64,000 nt of DNA from Acidobacteriota bacterium (GTDB taxonomy: Bacteria; Acidobacteriota; Vicinamibacteria; Vicinamibacterales; UBA2999): NCBI GenBank assembly GCA_963169195.1, contig CAUJDN010000112.1, forward strand, positions 36,203 to 100,202, in the 5' to 3' direction. The notes under the pieces are model-generated. The model was not told where the DNA came from and did not search any database. It was given only the letters and a program-made list of their open reading frames with translations. The position numbers and the translations under genes are program-made. Below are positions 32,432-41,276 of this stretch, in pieces. Positions within the stretch are counted from its first letter, which is position 1. Each line of letters begins with the position of its first letter.

Positions 32432-33802
32432 ATGGGCGGCCGCTGTCGGTGGCTCGTCGCTGTCGCGCTGGCGCTCGCGTGGCTTGCCGGTGATCACGCC
32501 GCGCGGATGCAGGCCGCGCGTGCGCAGGCTGCACGCGTGCCCGTCGTCCTGTTGTCCATTGACGGCCTCAAGCCCGACTACGTGCTCGATGCCGACCGCC
32601 ACGGCCTCGAGATCCCCAATTTGCGGAGACTCGTCGCCGAGGGCGCATACGCCACCGGCGTGACGGGGGTGACGCCGACGGTGACGTATCCCAGCCACAC
32701 GACCCTGGTCACCGGCGTGGCCCCGGCCGCGCACGGCATCCTCAACAACGGCCCGTTCGATCCGCTCGGGCAGAACGCCAACGGCTGGTACTGGTACGCG
32801 GACGACATCGAGGTCCCGACGCTGTGGGACGCGGCGGGCGAGGCGGGCCTCGTCACCGCCAACGTGGACTGGCCCGTCACCGTCGGCGCGCGGATTCGCC
32901 ACAACATCGCCCAGTACTGGCACGGGGCGCCGGGCGAGGACCGCAAGCTGCTGCGCGCGCTCTCCACGCCGGGCCTCCTCGACGAAGCGGAGAAGGACGC
33001 GGGCCCGTATCCCGCCGGCTACCAGTACACGCTGGCCGACGATCAGAAGCGCGCGCGGTTCGTCGCGTGGATGATCGAGCGCAAGCGCCCGGACTTCCTC
33101 ACCGCGTACTTCTCGTCGCTCGACGAAGAGCAGCATCACACCGCGCCGAACAGCCCCGCGACCTTCACGACGCTCGAGGGGCTCGATGCGCTCGTGGCGC
33201 AGGTGCGCGACGCGGCGGAGCGCGCTTACGGCGGGCGGTTCGTGATGGCCGTGGTCTCGGATCATGGCCACATCACCGCGAAGCAGGACGTGCACGTGAA
33301 CGCGGCGCTCGCTCGCGCCGGGTTGATCGACGTGGACCCGCAGGGGAAGGTGACGGGCTGGCGCGCGTTCGCGTGGGGTGCCGGCGGGTCGGCCGCCATC
33401 ATGGTGAAAGACCCGGCGGACGACGCCGCGCGCACGCGGTCGACGGAGGCGATCGCACGCCTGCGCGCCGAGCACCCCGACGCCATCGCACGCGTCGAGG
33501 AAGGCGAGGCCCACCGCGCACTCGGCGGCTTTCCCGGCGCGGCCTTCGTGATCGGCCTCTCTCCAGGGTTCAAGACAGGGAGCGCCCTTGCCGGTGAGGT
33601 CGTCCGGCCCGCCGCGTCGCCCGGTGGCACGCACGGATACCTGCCGGGCCCCCGCGACATGGAGGCCTCCTTCTTCATCGCCGGCGCCGGCGTGCCCGCG
33701 GGGCGGAACCTGGGCGCGATGGACATGCGCGACGTCGCGCCCACGCTCGCCGTGAAGCTCGGTGTCTCGCTGCCCCGCGCGCAGGGGCGGAACCGGCTGT
33801 AG
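32432..33802 (+). CDS. Exported alkaline-phosphatase-superfamily (nucleotide pyrophosphatase/phosphodiesterase-like) protein
   Basis: A 456-residue protein with a signal region (WLVAVALALAWLAGDHAA). Metal and nucleophile motifs of the NPP branch are visible: LLSIDGLKPDY (first Asp), the threonine nucleophile region PTVTYPSHTTLVTG, a DEEQHHTAPNSP metal segment, VVSDHGH, and the late PGGTHGYLPG histidine. NPP-like enzymes cleave phosphodiesters or pyrophosphates outside the cytoplasm. The frame extends upstream into the GTGCA repeat; the ATG at 32432 starts after it and gives the shorter signal peptide, so it is preferred. Confidence 0.87.
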   Translation: MGGRCRWLVAVALALAWLAGDHAARMQAARAQAARVPVVLLSIDGLKPDYVLDADRHGLEIPNLRRLVAEGAYATGVTGVTPTVTYPSHTTLVTGVAPAAHGILNNGPFDPLGQNANGWYWYADDIEVPTLWDAAGEAGLVTANVDWPVTVGARIRHNIAQYWHGAPGEDRKLLRALSTPGLLDEAEKDAGPYPAGYQYTLADDQKRARFVAWMIERKRPDFLTAYFSSLDEEQHHTAPNSPATFTTLEGLDALVAQVRDAAERAYGGRFVMAVVSDHGHITAKQDVHVNAALARAGLIDVDPQGKVTGWRAFAWGAGGSAAIMVKDPADDAARTRSTEAIARLRAEHPDAIARVEEGEAHRALGGFPGAAFVIGLSPGFKTGSALAGEVVRPAASPGGTHGYLPGPRDMEASFFIAGAGVPAGRNLGAMDMRDVAPTLAVKLGVSLPRAQGRNRL

Positions 33803-33877
33803 ATCGGATGCGACCGGCTTCCTGGGTGGGGACGTGCAGAGGCGAACGCCGAGCGCGCGCGACAGGCGGCGCGCGCG

Positions 33878-34297
33878 AGGAGGTACATGAGCCCGGAGCA
33901 GGCACGCGGGCTGCCGGTCGACACGCGCACCGACATCTGGGCATTCGGCTGCGTCCTTTACGAGACGCTCGCCGGACGCGAGGCATTCAACGGCCGGACC
34001 GCCACCGATTGTTTCGCCGCCATCGTCGGACGAGACCCGGATTGGACCATCCTTCCGCCATCCGTGCCCGAGAACGTCGTCCGTGTGATGCAGCGCTGTC
34101 TCAGCAAGGACCTGGAAGGCCGGCTCGCGGACATGGACGAGGTGCGTCGCGAACTCGACGACGCCCTTGCCGCCACCACCGTGCGGATGGAGGGAACACC
34201 GGCCGCACGATCGACGAGGCGACGCGCGTCCGTGCTCACCTATGCCGCGTCCATCGCAGTGACATGGCGGAGTACCCGGGACCTGGCAGGAGAGTGA
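33878..34297 (+). pseudogene. Serine/threonine protein kinase remnant (C-lobe only)
   Basis: RRYMSPEQARGLPVDTRTDIWAFGCVLYE opens abruptly at the activation segment of a PKN-type kinase, then REAFNGRTATDCFAAIVGRDPDW and RVMQRCLSKDLEGRLADMDEVR complete the C-lobe. The ATP-binding lobe and catalytic HRD/DFG motifs are absent upstream and the usual large C-terminal region is lost too: the frame degenerates after about residue 110. In Acidobacteria such kinases normally exceed 800 residues. A non-catalytic remnant between two intact genes. Confidence 0.65.
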
Positions 34298-34385
34298 CGA
34301 TTTCCACGAGCGGCGGCACGGACCCGCTCTGGCGACAGGCCTCATCGCTGATCGCGCATCTGCGGCCGCCGTCGGTGCTGGGGCC

Positions 34386-36512
34386 TCAGAACACTTTCCG
34401 GCTCTCCACGTTGGCGTCGATCTCCGTCGGCGTCCGCCAGATGGGCCGCATCTCCTTGCGCGAGAGCAGTGGCAGCTGATCGTCGACGTGCTTCGAGCCG
34501 GGCTTCGACCAGTTGCCGTAGCCGAGCAGCGCCTCGCCACGCTGCGGCGTGGAGTATTCGATCACCGCGTAGAAGGTGTCGCCTGAGACGGCCTGCGTCT
34601 TCCCGTCCGCGAACGGGCCGACGTTGATGGTGCGGATGGCGCCCAGGAACGACGGCGCGCCGTTGCCGGGCAGATCCGCGTTCCCGCGGCGGAAGCGCAT
34701 CACGTCGCCCCACTTCACGCGCAGAGAGCCGTACTCCTGCTCCACCTCGCCCGCCACCTTGTCGAGGAGCGCCATGGCCTTCGCCGGGTCCTTGAAGCCG
34801 CGCGGCGTCTCGAGCGGGCGGCGGTCGTCGGTCGGCACCCTGAAGCCGCCGATCCCGCTGAATCCCTGCCCGGCGGCGGTCATGAACTTGTAGAAGAGCA
34901 GCATCCCGTCGCTCTCGGCTTCCGACAGCCGATCCCAGCCCGCCAGCACGTCGGCGGCCCGCTTCGCGCGTGCAGTGCCCATGGCCCTGGCTGCCGAGAC
35001 GATGTCGTCCACGAACTGGTCGGCGGTCTCGACCCGCGTGTCGAGCTTGCCGCGCTTGATGTCCTCGAAGCTCATCTTCGCCGGCGCGGTGCTCAGGATG
35101 CGGATGCCGCGCTGGGCGCGCTGGGTGATGCCCTGCGGAGCCGCCATGCCGGAAGGGAATTTCGCGTGGTCCAGCACCATCGGGTACACCGACGTCCACG
35201 GCATGTCGTTCGAGTTCTGCACCCAGCCGGTCGGCGGGTCGATGGCCTTGGGCAGCGCATCGTATGGATGGATCTCGCTCGAGATCAGGTCCGACCGATC
35301 GCCGGGCACGACGCCCTGCCAGAAGGCGTAGTCGCCCTCGGCGTGGACGGGCAGCGTGGCGTTGTAGATGTAGGCGATACGCCCGTCACGGTCGGCGTAG
35401 GCGGTGTTGAAGAGGGGGAGCTGCTGCATCCGCATCGCCTGTTCCCACTCCGCGAAGTTCTTCGCCAGGCCCATCCGCCAGAACTGCTCGAACATGCGCG
35501 GCCGGTCGAGCGCGGCGACACGCACGGCAATCGGGCCGCGCCGCTCGGCAATCACCGGCCCGTGCACGCTGCGGCGGATGGTCAGCGGCTCGTCGCGCAG
35601 CGTCCCGTCGGCCTGCCGCACCTTGATGACCTCCGTCGTGGTGTCGAAGGGCCTGACCTTGCCATCAAGTACGTAGCCGCCGTCCTTCTCCACCAGCCTG
35701 TACAGGTCCGACTGCGACGGGTTGTTGGTCGTCTGGGTCCAGCCGACGAACTCGGTGAAGCACTGCCTGAGCACCGGGAAGCCCACCCACACGGCACCGT
35801 AGGACGTGACGCCGGGTGCGGAGAGCTGCACCTCGAAGTACGTGTGGATGTCGCCCCACTGCAGGTGGGAGTTGCTCATCAGCAGCGCGTGGCCGCTGGC
35901 CGAGCGCGACGGCGCAATCGCCCACTCGTTCGAGCCGCTCACCGCCGGGTCGTAGCGCTCCAGGCGCGTCTGCAGGCGGCGCGGACTGATCACCCAGTCG
36001 AAATGGATGGTGCGCAGGCCGTGGGCGTAGACGTCCTCGGGCGTGAGCGGCAGCACGGCGCGCGCCGCCTCGCTCAACTCGGCCCCGTGCTCGTCGGCCC
36101 AGGCGTTGAGCCCTCGTGCGAAGCTCTCGATGAGCGGCGCGAACTCCGTGCTCTGGCCGGAGGCCCACTGCTCCGCCAGTGCGGGGATGCCGTTGGTGCG
36201 CACCCAGCGGTCGGCGTCCAGGTACTGATCACCGTAGAACTCCGCACCGCGCCCGCGCGCCTGCGCGTAGAGCCGGACGAGCAGCTCGGCGTGCGCCTCC
36301 ATCTGCGCGTAGCCATACGCGTGGAACAGGCTCGCGTGATCGGGCGCGAAGATGTGGGGGATGCCGTAGCGGTCCCAGAGGATCTCCGTCCCCTTCGCCG
36401 CGCCCGCGGGATCCGCCGCCTTCTGGGGCGACGACGTGCAGGCCGGAAGGGCGAGGCAGAGCAGCAGGACGAGGACGAGTCGCGAGAACCGGGTCAGCGA
36501 CGCTGTGGTCAT
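34386..36512 (-). CDS. Penicillin acylase-family lipoprotein
   Basis: A 708-residue Ntn hydrolase. The N-terminus is a lipoprotein signal (VLLLCLALPACTSS). The self-processing site is clear: VSGSNEWAIAPSRSASGHALL, where Ser194 becomes the N-terminal nucleophile of the beta chain and Asn195 follows it. The alpha-chain region (DRYGIPHIFAPDHASLFHAYGYAQMEA) and late NSNDMPWTS, FVDDIVSAARA and GDTFYAVIEYSTP blocks match the family. Members cut amide bonds of penicillins, acyl-homoserine lactones or other acylated compounds; the substrate here is unknown. A TAGACT -10 and G-rich ribosome site precede the ATG. It is divergent from the PQQ dehydrogenase across a repeat. Confidence 0.9.
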   Translation of the reverse strand: MTTASLTRFSRLVLVLLLCLALPACTSSPQKAADPAGAAKGTEILWDRYGIPHIFAPDHASLFHAYGYAQMEAHAELLVRLYAQARGRGAEFYGDQYLDADRWVRTNGIPALAEQWASGQSTEFAPLIESFARGLNAWADEHGAELSEAARAVLPLTPEDVYAHGLRTIHFDWVISPRRLQTRLERYDPAVSGSNEWAIAPSRSASGHALLMSNSHLQWGDIHTYFEVQLSAPGVTSYGAVWVGFPVLRQCFTEFVGWTQTTNNPSQSDLYRLVEKDGGYVLDGKVRPFDTTTEVIKVRQADGTLRDEPLTIRRSVHGPVIAERRGPIAVRVAALDRPRMFEQFWRMGLAKNFAEWEQAMRMQQLPLFNTAYADRDGRIAYIYNATLPVHAEGDYAFWQGVVPGDRSDLISSEIHPYDALPKAIDPPTGWVQNSNDMPWTSVYPMVLDHAKFPSGMAAPQGITQRAQRGIRILSTAPAKMSFEDIKRGKLDTRVETADQFVDDIVSAARAMGTARAKRAADVLAGWDRLSEAESDGMLLFYKFMTAAGQGFSGIGGFRVPTDDRRPLETPRGFKDPAKAMALLDKVAGEVEQEYGSLRVKWGDVMRFRRGNADLPGNGAPSFLGAIRTINVGPFADGKTQAVSGDTFYAVIEYSTPQRGEALLGYGNWSKPGSKHVDDQLPLLSRKEMRPIWRTPTEIDANVESRKVF

Positions 36513-36548
36513 GTATCCCCCCCCCGAATCGGCGCAGTCTAGCACCCT

Positions 36549-36607
36549 TGGGTTCTGGGGTTCTGGGGTTCGGGGTTCCGGGGTTCTGGGGTTCCGGGGT
36601 TCCGGGG
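36549..36607. repeat. GGGGTTCTGG/GGGGTTCCGG repeat array
   Basis: About seven units of GGGGTTC(T/C)(G/G)G lie in the divergent gap between the penicillin-acylase and PQQ-dehydrogenase genes. This is the single-arm version of the octamer family at 6403 and 44235. Confidence 0.75.
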
Positions 36608-36670
36608 GCGCGGCCGGAGGCGCGCCCGGAGTTGCGTCCCGCCGCGCCACTGCCATATCGTGGCCGCACC

Positions 36671-37909
36671 ATGCCCCGCCTTCATGCGCTCGCACCCGTC
36701 GCCGCGCTGCTCCTGGTCGCTGACATGTCCGCGGACCTGCGGCCCGTCAGCCAGGATCCCGCGGATCTGCGGCGCACTGCCTTGCACGACTTCCGCATCG
36801 AGACCGTCGTGCCCGAGCTCGTCCATCCCTTCGCCATGGCCTTCACGCCGGAAGGCGACATGCTCGTCACCGAGCGTCCCGGTCGGCTCCGCATTGTCCG
36901 CAACGGGAAGCTCCTGCCAGATCCGGCCGCCGGCCTCCCGTCCATCCTCGCGCTGGGCCAGGGCGCGCTCTCCCAGGACGGGCGCGAGCAGGCGGGCCTC
37001 CGCGACGTGGTGCTGCATCCCGGCTTCGCGACGAACCGGCTGCTCTACATCAGCTACGTGAAGCCCGGCGAGAACGGGTTCGGCAACCTCTCGGTCGCGC
37101 GCGGACGCTTCGAGCAGGATCGCCTGTCCAACGTGCAGGAGATCTTCCACGCCAACGCGCCCGGCAACGGCACCAACCGCAGCTCGATGTGGGGCGGGCG
37201 GATGGTCTTCGACAAGGCGGGCTACCTGTTCATCACGCTGGGGGATCGCCAGTGGCCGGCCGTGGGCGACCTCACGAAGCATCCCGCGCAGGATCTCTCC
37301 CGGCACAACGGCACGACCGTGCGCCTGCACGACGATGGGCGGGTGCCGGTGGACAATCCGTTCGTGGGAAGGGCGGGCGCGCTGCCGGAGATCTTCACGT
37401 ACGGCCATCGCAACGCGCAGGGGATGGCGCTTCACCCCGTGACCGGCGACATCTGGCAGAACGAGCACGGCCCGCAGGGCGGCGACGAGCTCAACGTGAT
37501 TCGTCCCGGGCTCAACTACGGCTGGCCCGTCGTCGGCTTCGGCGTGAACTACACCACCGGCAAGGCCATCCACGAGGGCACGCTCAAGGAGGGCATGGAG
37601 CCGCCCCGGCACGTGTGGGTGCCGTCGATTGGCGTCTCCGGCATGCTGTTCTACACGGGCGATCGCTTCCCGGACTGGAAGGGCGACATGATCGTCGGTG
37701 GCCTGAGCGGCCAGCGGCTGGTGCGCCTCAGGCTGGATGGCCAGCGCGTCGTGCACGAGGAGACGCTGCTCCAGGGCATGGGACGCCTGCGCGACGTGCA
37801 GCAGGGGCCCGACGGCCTGGTCTACATCGCCGTCGATGGCAACGCCCGCGGGTTCGATGGCGCGCCGACGCCGATTGTCCGGCTCGTCCCCGTGCCGCGC
37901 GGCAGCTGA
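36671..37909 (+). CDS. PQQ-dependent aldose sugar dehydrogenase
   Basis: A 412-residue exported beta-propeller with a short signal (LHALAPVAALLLVADMSA). LVHPFAMAFTPEGDMLVTERPGRLRIV, GREQAGLRDVVLHPGFATN, YGHRNAQGMALHP, NEHGPQGGDELN and LNYGWPVVGFGVNY are the signatures of soluble quinoprotein aldose dehydrogenases (YliI/Asd type). These oxidise sugars to lactones in the periplasm with PQQ and calcium, passing electrons to the respiratory chain. No PQQ synthesis genes are in the window. A TATCGT element lies nine bases before the ATG. Confidence 0.92.
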   Translation: MPRLHALAPVAALLLVADMSADLRPVSQDPADLRRTALHDFRIETVVPELVHPFAMAFTPEGDMLVTERPGRLRIVRNGKLLPDPAAGLPSILALGQGALSQDGREQAGLRDVVLHPGFATNRLLYISYVKPGENGFGNLSVARGRFEQDRLSNVQEIFHANAPGNGTNRSSMWGGRMVFDKAGYLFITLGDRQWPAVGDLTKHPAQDLSRHNGTTVRLHDDGRVPVDNPFVGRAGALPEIFTYGHRNAQGMALHPVTGDIWQNEHGPQGGDELNVIRPGLNYGWPVVGFGVNYTTGKAIHEGTLKEGMEPPRHVWVPSIGVSGMLFYTGDRFPDWKGDMIVGGLSGQRLVRLRLDGQRVVHEETLLQGMGRLRDVQQGPDGLVYIAVDGNARGFDGAPTPIVRLVPVPRGS

Positions 37910-38061
37910 CCGGGGTAGCGGGGTCGCTGCTTCAAGGAGAAGGCCGGGACGTCAGCCCCACCCACGGACCCTTCGGGCGCACGCGAGGCCGCCAGCCGTG
38001 CACGACGGGTCCCGTTCGATCCGGAGCCATCCCGCCCGATCACGGCGGAATCGCGTCGCGG

Positions 38062-38961
38062 TCAGGACGCCTCCTCCGCCTCCTCTGCCAATCGAGACGC
38101 GTGCGACGCCGTGGCGGCCCTCAACAGGGACAGTCCCGCATAGAGGACGACGACCACCACCAGCCAGCGGATGGCGTAGAGCGGCAGGCTCTTCACCACG
38201 TAGGCCGCGAGGAGCACACCGGGAATGCCGCCCAGCGTGAGGCCCAGGGCAGCCTGGCCGTCGTACTTGCTCGTGCGGGCGTACTTGATGCCCGCCATCG
38301 GCAGCATGTAGGCGGCCGACCCCATCATGATCGGGAACGCCGACCGCGGGTCCATGCCGAGCAGGCTGAAGACGATCAGGCTGGGAGCGTAGCTGCCGAC
38401 GCCGAGCGCGTTCAACGCGCCGAGACAGAAGTTCACCGCGGCGGCGAGGGCGAGCGCGGCACCGGTGAATCCAATCGCCGTCCCGCCACCGGGGATCCAC
38501 TGCAGGTTCGTCATCAGCATCAGCGCCGAGCCCGCGAGCAGCGCCCCGCCCATGCCGAGCTGGATGGGGCGGCGGGGCAGGCTCGACACGACGCGCGCCC
38601 CCACGTAGCCGCCCACCGCGCCAATCGGCACGAGCAGCATGAGCGTCACCGGATCCACCGCGATGGCGGCGATGAAGGCGAAGGCCTCGATGGCGACGGG
38701 GATCGACGAGCCCACGTTGAGCGTGCCGGGGATGTACTCGTCCCGCACCATCCGCATGAAGCGGAACGCCGCCGTCGTCGGGGCGTAGTTGCCGATGCCG
38801 AGCGTGTCGAAGAAGAGCGTGACGGCGCCCAGCCCAAGCTGCGTCGGCGTCGGCACGCGGTGCGGGTGGCGCCCGGTCGAGGCGCTCTGCCACCACACAT
38901 AGGTGAACGCGGCAATGACGAGGCCGAGACCGGCGAGCAGGAGAGGGATGGGAGCGATCAT
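38062..38961 (-). CDS. TauE/SafE-family membrane protein (sulfite/anion exporter)
   Basis: A 299-residue integral membrane protein with about eight transmembrane segments. The duplicated half motif is visible: FFDTLGIGNYAPTTAAFRFM and NFCLGALNALGVGSYAPSLIV, and GGIPGVLLAAYVVKSLPL is the usual second-repeat stretch. Relatives export sulfite, sulfoacetate or other small anions. Its start lies three bases from the PNPOx-like stop, so the two are co-transcribed. The preceding 152 bases (37910-38061) show no gene. Confidence 0.85.
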   Translation of the reverse strand: MIAPIPLLLAGLGLVIAAFTYVWWQSASTGRHPHRVPTPTQLGLGAVTLFFDTLGIGNYAPTTAAFRFMRMVRDEYIPGTLNVGSSIPVAIEAFAFIAAIAVDPVTLMLLVPIGAVGGYVGARVVSSLPRRPIQLGMGGALLAGSALMLMTNLQWIPGGGTAIGFTGAALALAAAVNFCLGALNALGVGSYAPSLIVFSLLGMDPRSAFPIMMGSAAYMLPMAGIKYARTSKYDGQAALGLTLGGIPGVLLAAYVVKSLPLYAIRWLVVVVVLYAGLSLLRAATASHASRLAEEAEEAS

Positions 38962-38964
38962 GCG

Positions 38965-39645
38965 TCAGCTGGCCCTTCGACGCCGGTTCACGACCTGGCG
39001 GGCGTCGATCGGTGGAATGCCCGGCCCGACGTGAACGTCGGCCACGGGAGCGCCGGGCTCGAGCGAGAGCGGGATGACGCCCGCCCACGCCGGCCACGTG
39101 AGATCCGCCTCGTCGTCTCCCGGCGGTCCGCTTCGGACCTTCGCCGACGCCTCCTCGACGGGGAGCGCCAGGACGGACGTGCCCAGCAGCTCCTGCGACG
39201 TCATGGGGCGCACCGCGTCCCACCGGTCCGGGACGATGTGGTTCGTGAACGCACGGAGGGCCTCGGTCTTCTCGGCGGGATCCGTGACGAGGCGCGCGCG
39301 TCCGAGAATCATCACCGAGCGGTAGTTCATCGAGTGGTGGAAGGCCGAGCGGGCCAGCACCAGGCCGTCCACGAGCGTGACGGTCACGCACACGTCGAGG
39401 CCGTCGGCGAGCGACCGGACCATCCGGCTGGCGGCCGAGCCGTGCAGGTAGATCTTGTCACCGACCCGCGCGTACCCGGTGGGGATGACGTAGGGCTGCC
39501 CGTCCACGGCGAATCCGACATGGCACACGAAGCCCTCGTCGAGGATGTCGTAGACGGCGGCACGGTCGAACACGCCCCGCTTGGGAAGCCGCTTGAGCCG
39601 CGTCCGGTCGGTCACCGGGATGGAAGGAGAAGGTGCGCCAGCCAT
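38965..39645 (-). CDS. Pyridoxamine 5'-phosphate oxidase-family (NimA-like) flavoprotein
   Basis: A 226-residue split-barrel protein. LKRLPKRGVFDRAAVYDILDEG, CHVGFAVDGQPYVIPTGYARVGDKIYLHGS and AFHHSMNYRSVMILGRARLV match the NimA/PNPOx-like group that binds FMN or F420-like cofactors or haem and is associated with 5-nitroimidazole reduction or detoxification. It is not the biosynthetic PdxH type. Its start, seven bases from a TACCGT -10, is only 66 bases from a divergent MocR regulator, the usual layout for a regulator and its target. Confidence 0.85.
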   Translation of the reverse strand: MAGAPSPSIPVTDRTRLKRLPKRGVFDRAAVYDILDEGFVCHVGFAVDGQPYVIPTGYARVGDKIYLHGSAASRMVRSLADGLDVCVTVTLVDGLVLARSAFHHSMNYRSVMILGRARLVTDPAEKTEALRAFTNHIVPDRWDAVRPMTSQELLGTSVLALPVEEASAKVRSGPPGDDEADLTWPAWAGVIPLSLEPGAPVADVHVGPGIPPIDARQVVNRRRRAS

Positions 39646-39652
39646 GGATGAG

Positions 39653-39658
39653 ACGGTA
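39653..39658 (-). promoter_or_regulatory. -10 element TACCGT, leaderless spacing
   Basis: TACCGT on the minus strand ends seven bases before the ATG of the PNPOx-like gene (39645). Confidence 0.4.
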
Positions 39659-39711
39659 GCGCGTCCCGGCTGGCGAAACCCTGCCACTTCCGGTAGATTC
39701 GACCAGTCCAC

Positions 39712-41136
39712 TTGCGCACGCCTATCGCCATCGATCGCCGCCGGCAGCGCCCCCTGCACCGCCAGATCTACGAGGAGTGGCGGCGCGGCATCCTGGCCGG
39801 CCGCTTCGGCCCTGGGGAACGCATGCCGTCCACGCGCGAGCTGGCCGCGGCCCTGCGGGTGTCGCGCGCGACGGTGACCGCGGCGTACGAGCAGCTGGTG
39901 GCGGAGGGCTACCTCGAAGGACACCGGGGCTCGGGGACCTTCGTGAGTCAGGAGCTGCCGGATCGCGCCCCGGGTCTGGTCGCGACGTCCACAGTGCGGG
40001 CCTCCAGCGCTCCCGCGCGGCTTTCCGCGTTCGTCGAACGGCTCGGCCCCATTCCGCTGCGCGAGCCCAGCCCGGCAGGCGTGCTCGACCTGTCCGCGGC
40101 CGGACCGGACCACGACCTGTTCCCGTTCGCCGCGTGGGGTCGCCTCGTGCGGCGCCACCTTCGGCGCATCGGCCCGGGCCTTCGGCGTCATGCGGAGGAT
40201 CGTGCGGGGTACGAGCCGCTGCGGGAGGCCATCGCGTCCTACCTGCGCCGGTCCAGGGCGGTCCGGTGCAGCGCGGACCACGTCGTCATCGTCAGCGGGT
40301 CGCAGCAGGCGCTGGACCTCTGCGCGCGCGTGCTCGTCGATTCGGGTGACGAGGTCGCGGTGGAGGAGCCCGGGTATCCGGGCGCGCGCCAGCTGTTCGC
40401 GGCGGCCGGCGCGAGGCTGAGGCCGGCGGCCGTGGATGCCGATGGCCTGCTGGTGGCCGCGCTGCCGCCTTCCTCGCGGGTGGCGTACGTCACGCCGTCG
40501 CACCAGTTTCCGATCGGTGTCTCGCTGTCGCTGGCGCGCCGGCTCGATCTGCTCGCATGGGCGCGCGCGCGCCGCGCGTTCATCATCGAGGACGACTACG
40601 ACAGCGAGTTCCGCTACGTCGGGGCGCCGCTGCCCGCGCTCCAGGGGCTCGGGGACCAGTCGCGCGTGGTGTACGTCGGCACGCTCTCGAACGCGATGTT
40701 TCCGGGGCTCAGGATCGGCTATGTCGTCCTGCCACCCGCGCTCGTGGAGCCGTTCGTCCGCGCCAAGTGGTACGCGGATCGCCAGACCGCGTATCTCGAG
40801 CAGGCGGCGCTCGCGGACTTCATCGGCGAGGGGCATCTGGAGCAGCACGTCCGCCGGATGCGACGGGTCTACAGGGCCCGCCGCCAGGCGCTGCTGGACG
40901 CGCTCGATCGATGCTTTGGTTCCCGCGCCACCGTCCTGGGCGATGCGGCAGGCATGCACCTGGTGGTGCGCTTCGATGTGCCGGACATCGCCTCGCGCGC
41001 ACGGCGCGCGGGCGTGGCCCTGCGCGACACGCGCGCCTGCTACCTGGGCGAGGCCCCCGCGAACGAGTTCATCCTGCGCTTCTCGGACCTGGGCGGGCGG
41101 GCGCTCGGCGAGGGCGTGCGACGGCTGGCTGGCTGA
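39712..41136 (+). CDS. MocR/GabR-type regulator with the PLP lysine replaced
   Basis: A 474-residue fusion of a GntR winged helix (about residues 10-80: LHRQIYEEWRRGILAGRFGPGERMPSTRELA, VSRATVTAAYEQLVAEG) and a fold-type I aminotransferase domain (about 110-470). SGSQQALDLCARVLVD, EEPGYPGARQLF, IIEDDYDSEFRY and FILRFSDL are standard. The segment that should read GTFSK with the PLP-binding lysine is GTLSNAMFPGLRIGY: residue 327 is Asn (AAC codon at 40690-40692). A TTG start is used because it keeps the full winged helix; TAGATT upstream is a possible -10. It is divergent from the PNPOx-like gene, its likely target. Confidence 0.9.
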   Translation: MRTPIAIDRRRQRPLHRQIYEEWRRGILAGRFGPGERMPSTRELAAALRVSRATVTAAYEQLVAEGYLEGHRGSGTFVSQELPDRAPGLVATSTVRASSAPARLSAFVERLGPIPLREPSPAGVLDLSAAGPDHDLFPFAAWGRLVRRHLRRIGPGLRRHAEDRAGYEPLREAIASYLRRSRAVRCSADHVVIVSGSQQALDLCARVLVDSGDEVAVEEPGYPGARQLFAAAGARLRPAAVDADGLLVAALPPSSRVAYVTPSHQFPIGVSLSLARRLDLLAWARARRAFIIEDDYDSEFRYVGAPLPALQGLGDQSRVVYVGTLSNAMFPGLRIGYVVLPPALVEPFVRAKWYADRQTAYLEQAALADFIGEGHLEQHVRRMRRVYRARRQALLDALDRCFGSRATVLGDAAGMHLVVRFDVPDIASRARRAGVALRDTRACYLGEAPANEFILRFSDLGGRALGEGVRRLAG

Positions 41137-41154
41137 GCGCGCCTCCGGATGGGA

Positions 41155-41160
41155 TACTGT
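41155..41160 (+). promoter_or_regulatory. -10 element TACTGT upstream of a small ORF
   Basis: TACTGT ends eight bases before the ATG at 41169, spacing that would put the transcript start at that codon. Confidence 0.35.
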
Positions 41161-41168
41161 AGCCGCGG

Positions 41169-41276
41169 ATGCCCCTGGCGACAACCCGACGAGCGCTCCC
41201 CATGGCGCGGGGCGGATCCTCCCGCCTCAATGCGTCGCCCACCAGACACGCCGCAATTTCCAGGGAGTGGTCATGA
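41169..41276 (+). CDS. Possible 35-residue upstream ORF coupled to the serine hydrolase
   Basis: A small ORF (opening MPLATTRRALPMARGG, closing ISREWS) starts eight bases from a -10 element. Its stop TGA at 41274-41276 overlaps the ATG of the serine hydrolase at 41273-41275 (ATGA), the geometry of translational coupling. It resembles no known protein and could be a leader peptide or only a leaderless entry point. Coding status is uncertain. Confidence 0.3.
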   Translation: MPLATTRRALPMARGGSSRLNASPTRHAAISREWS

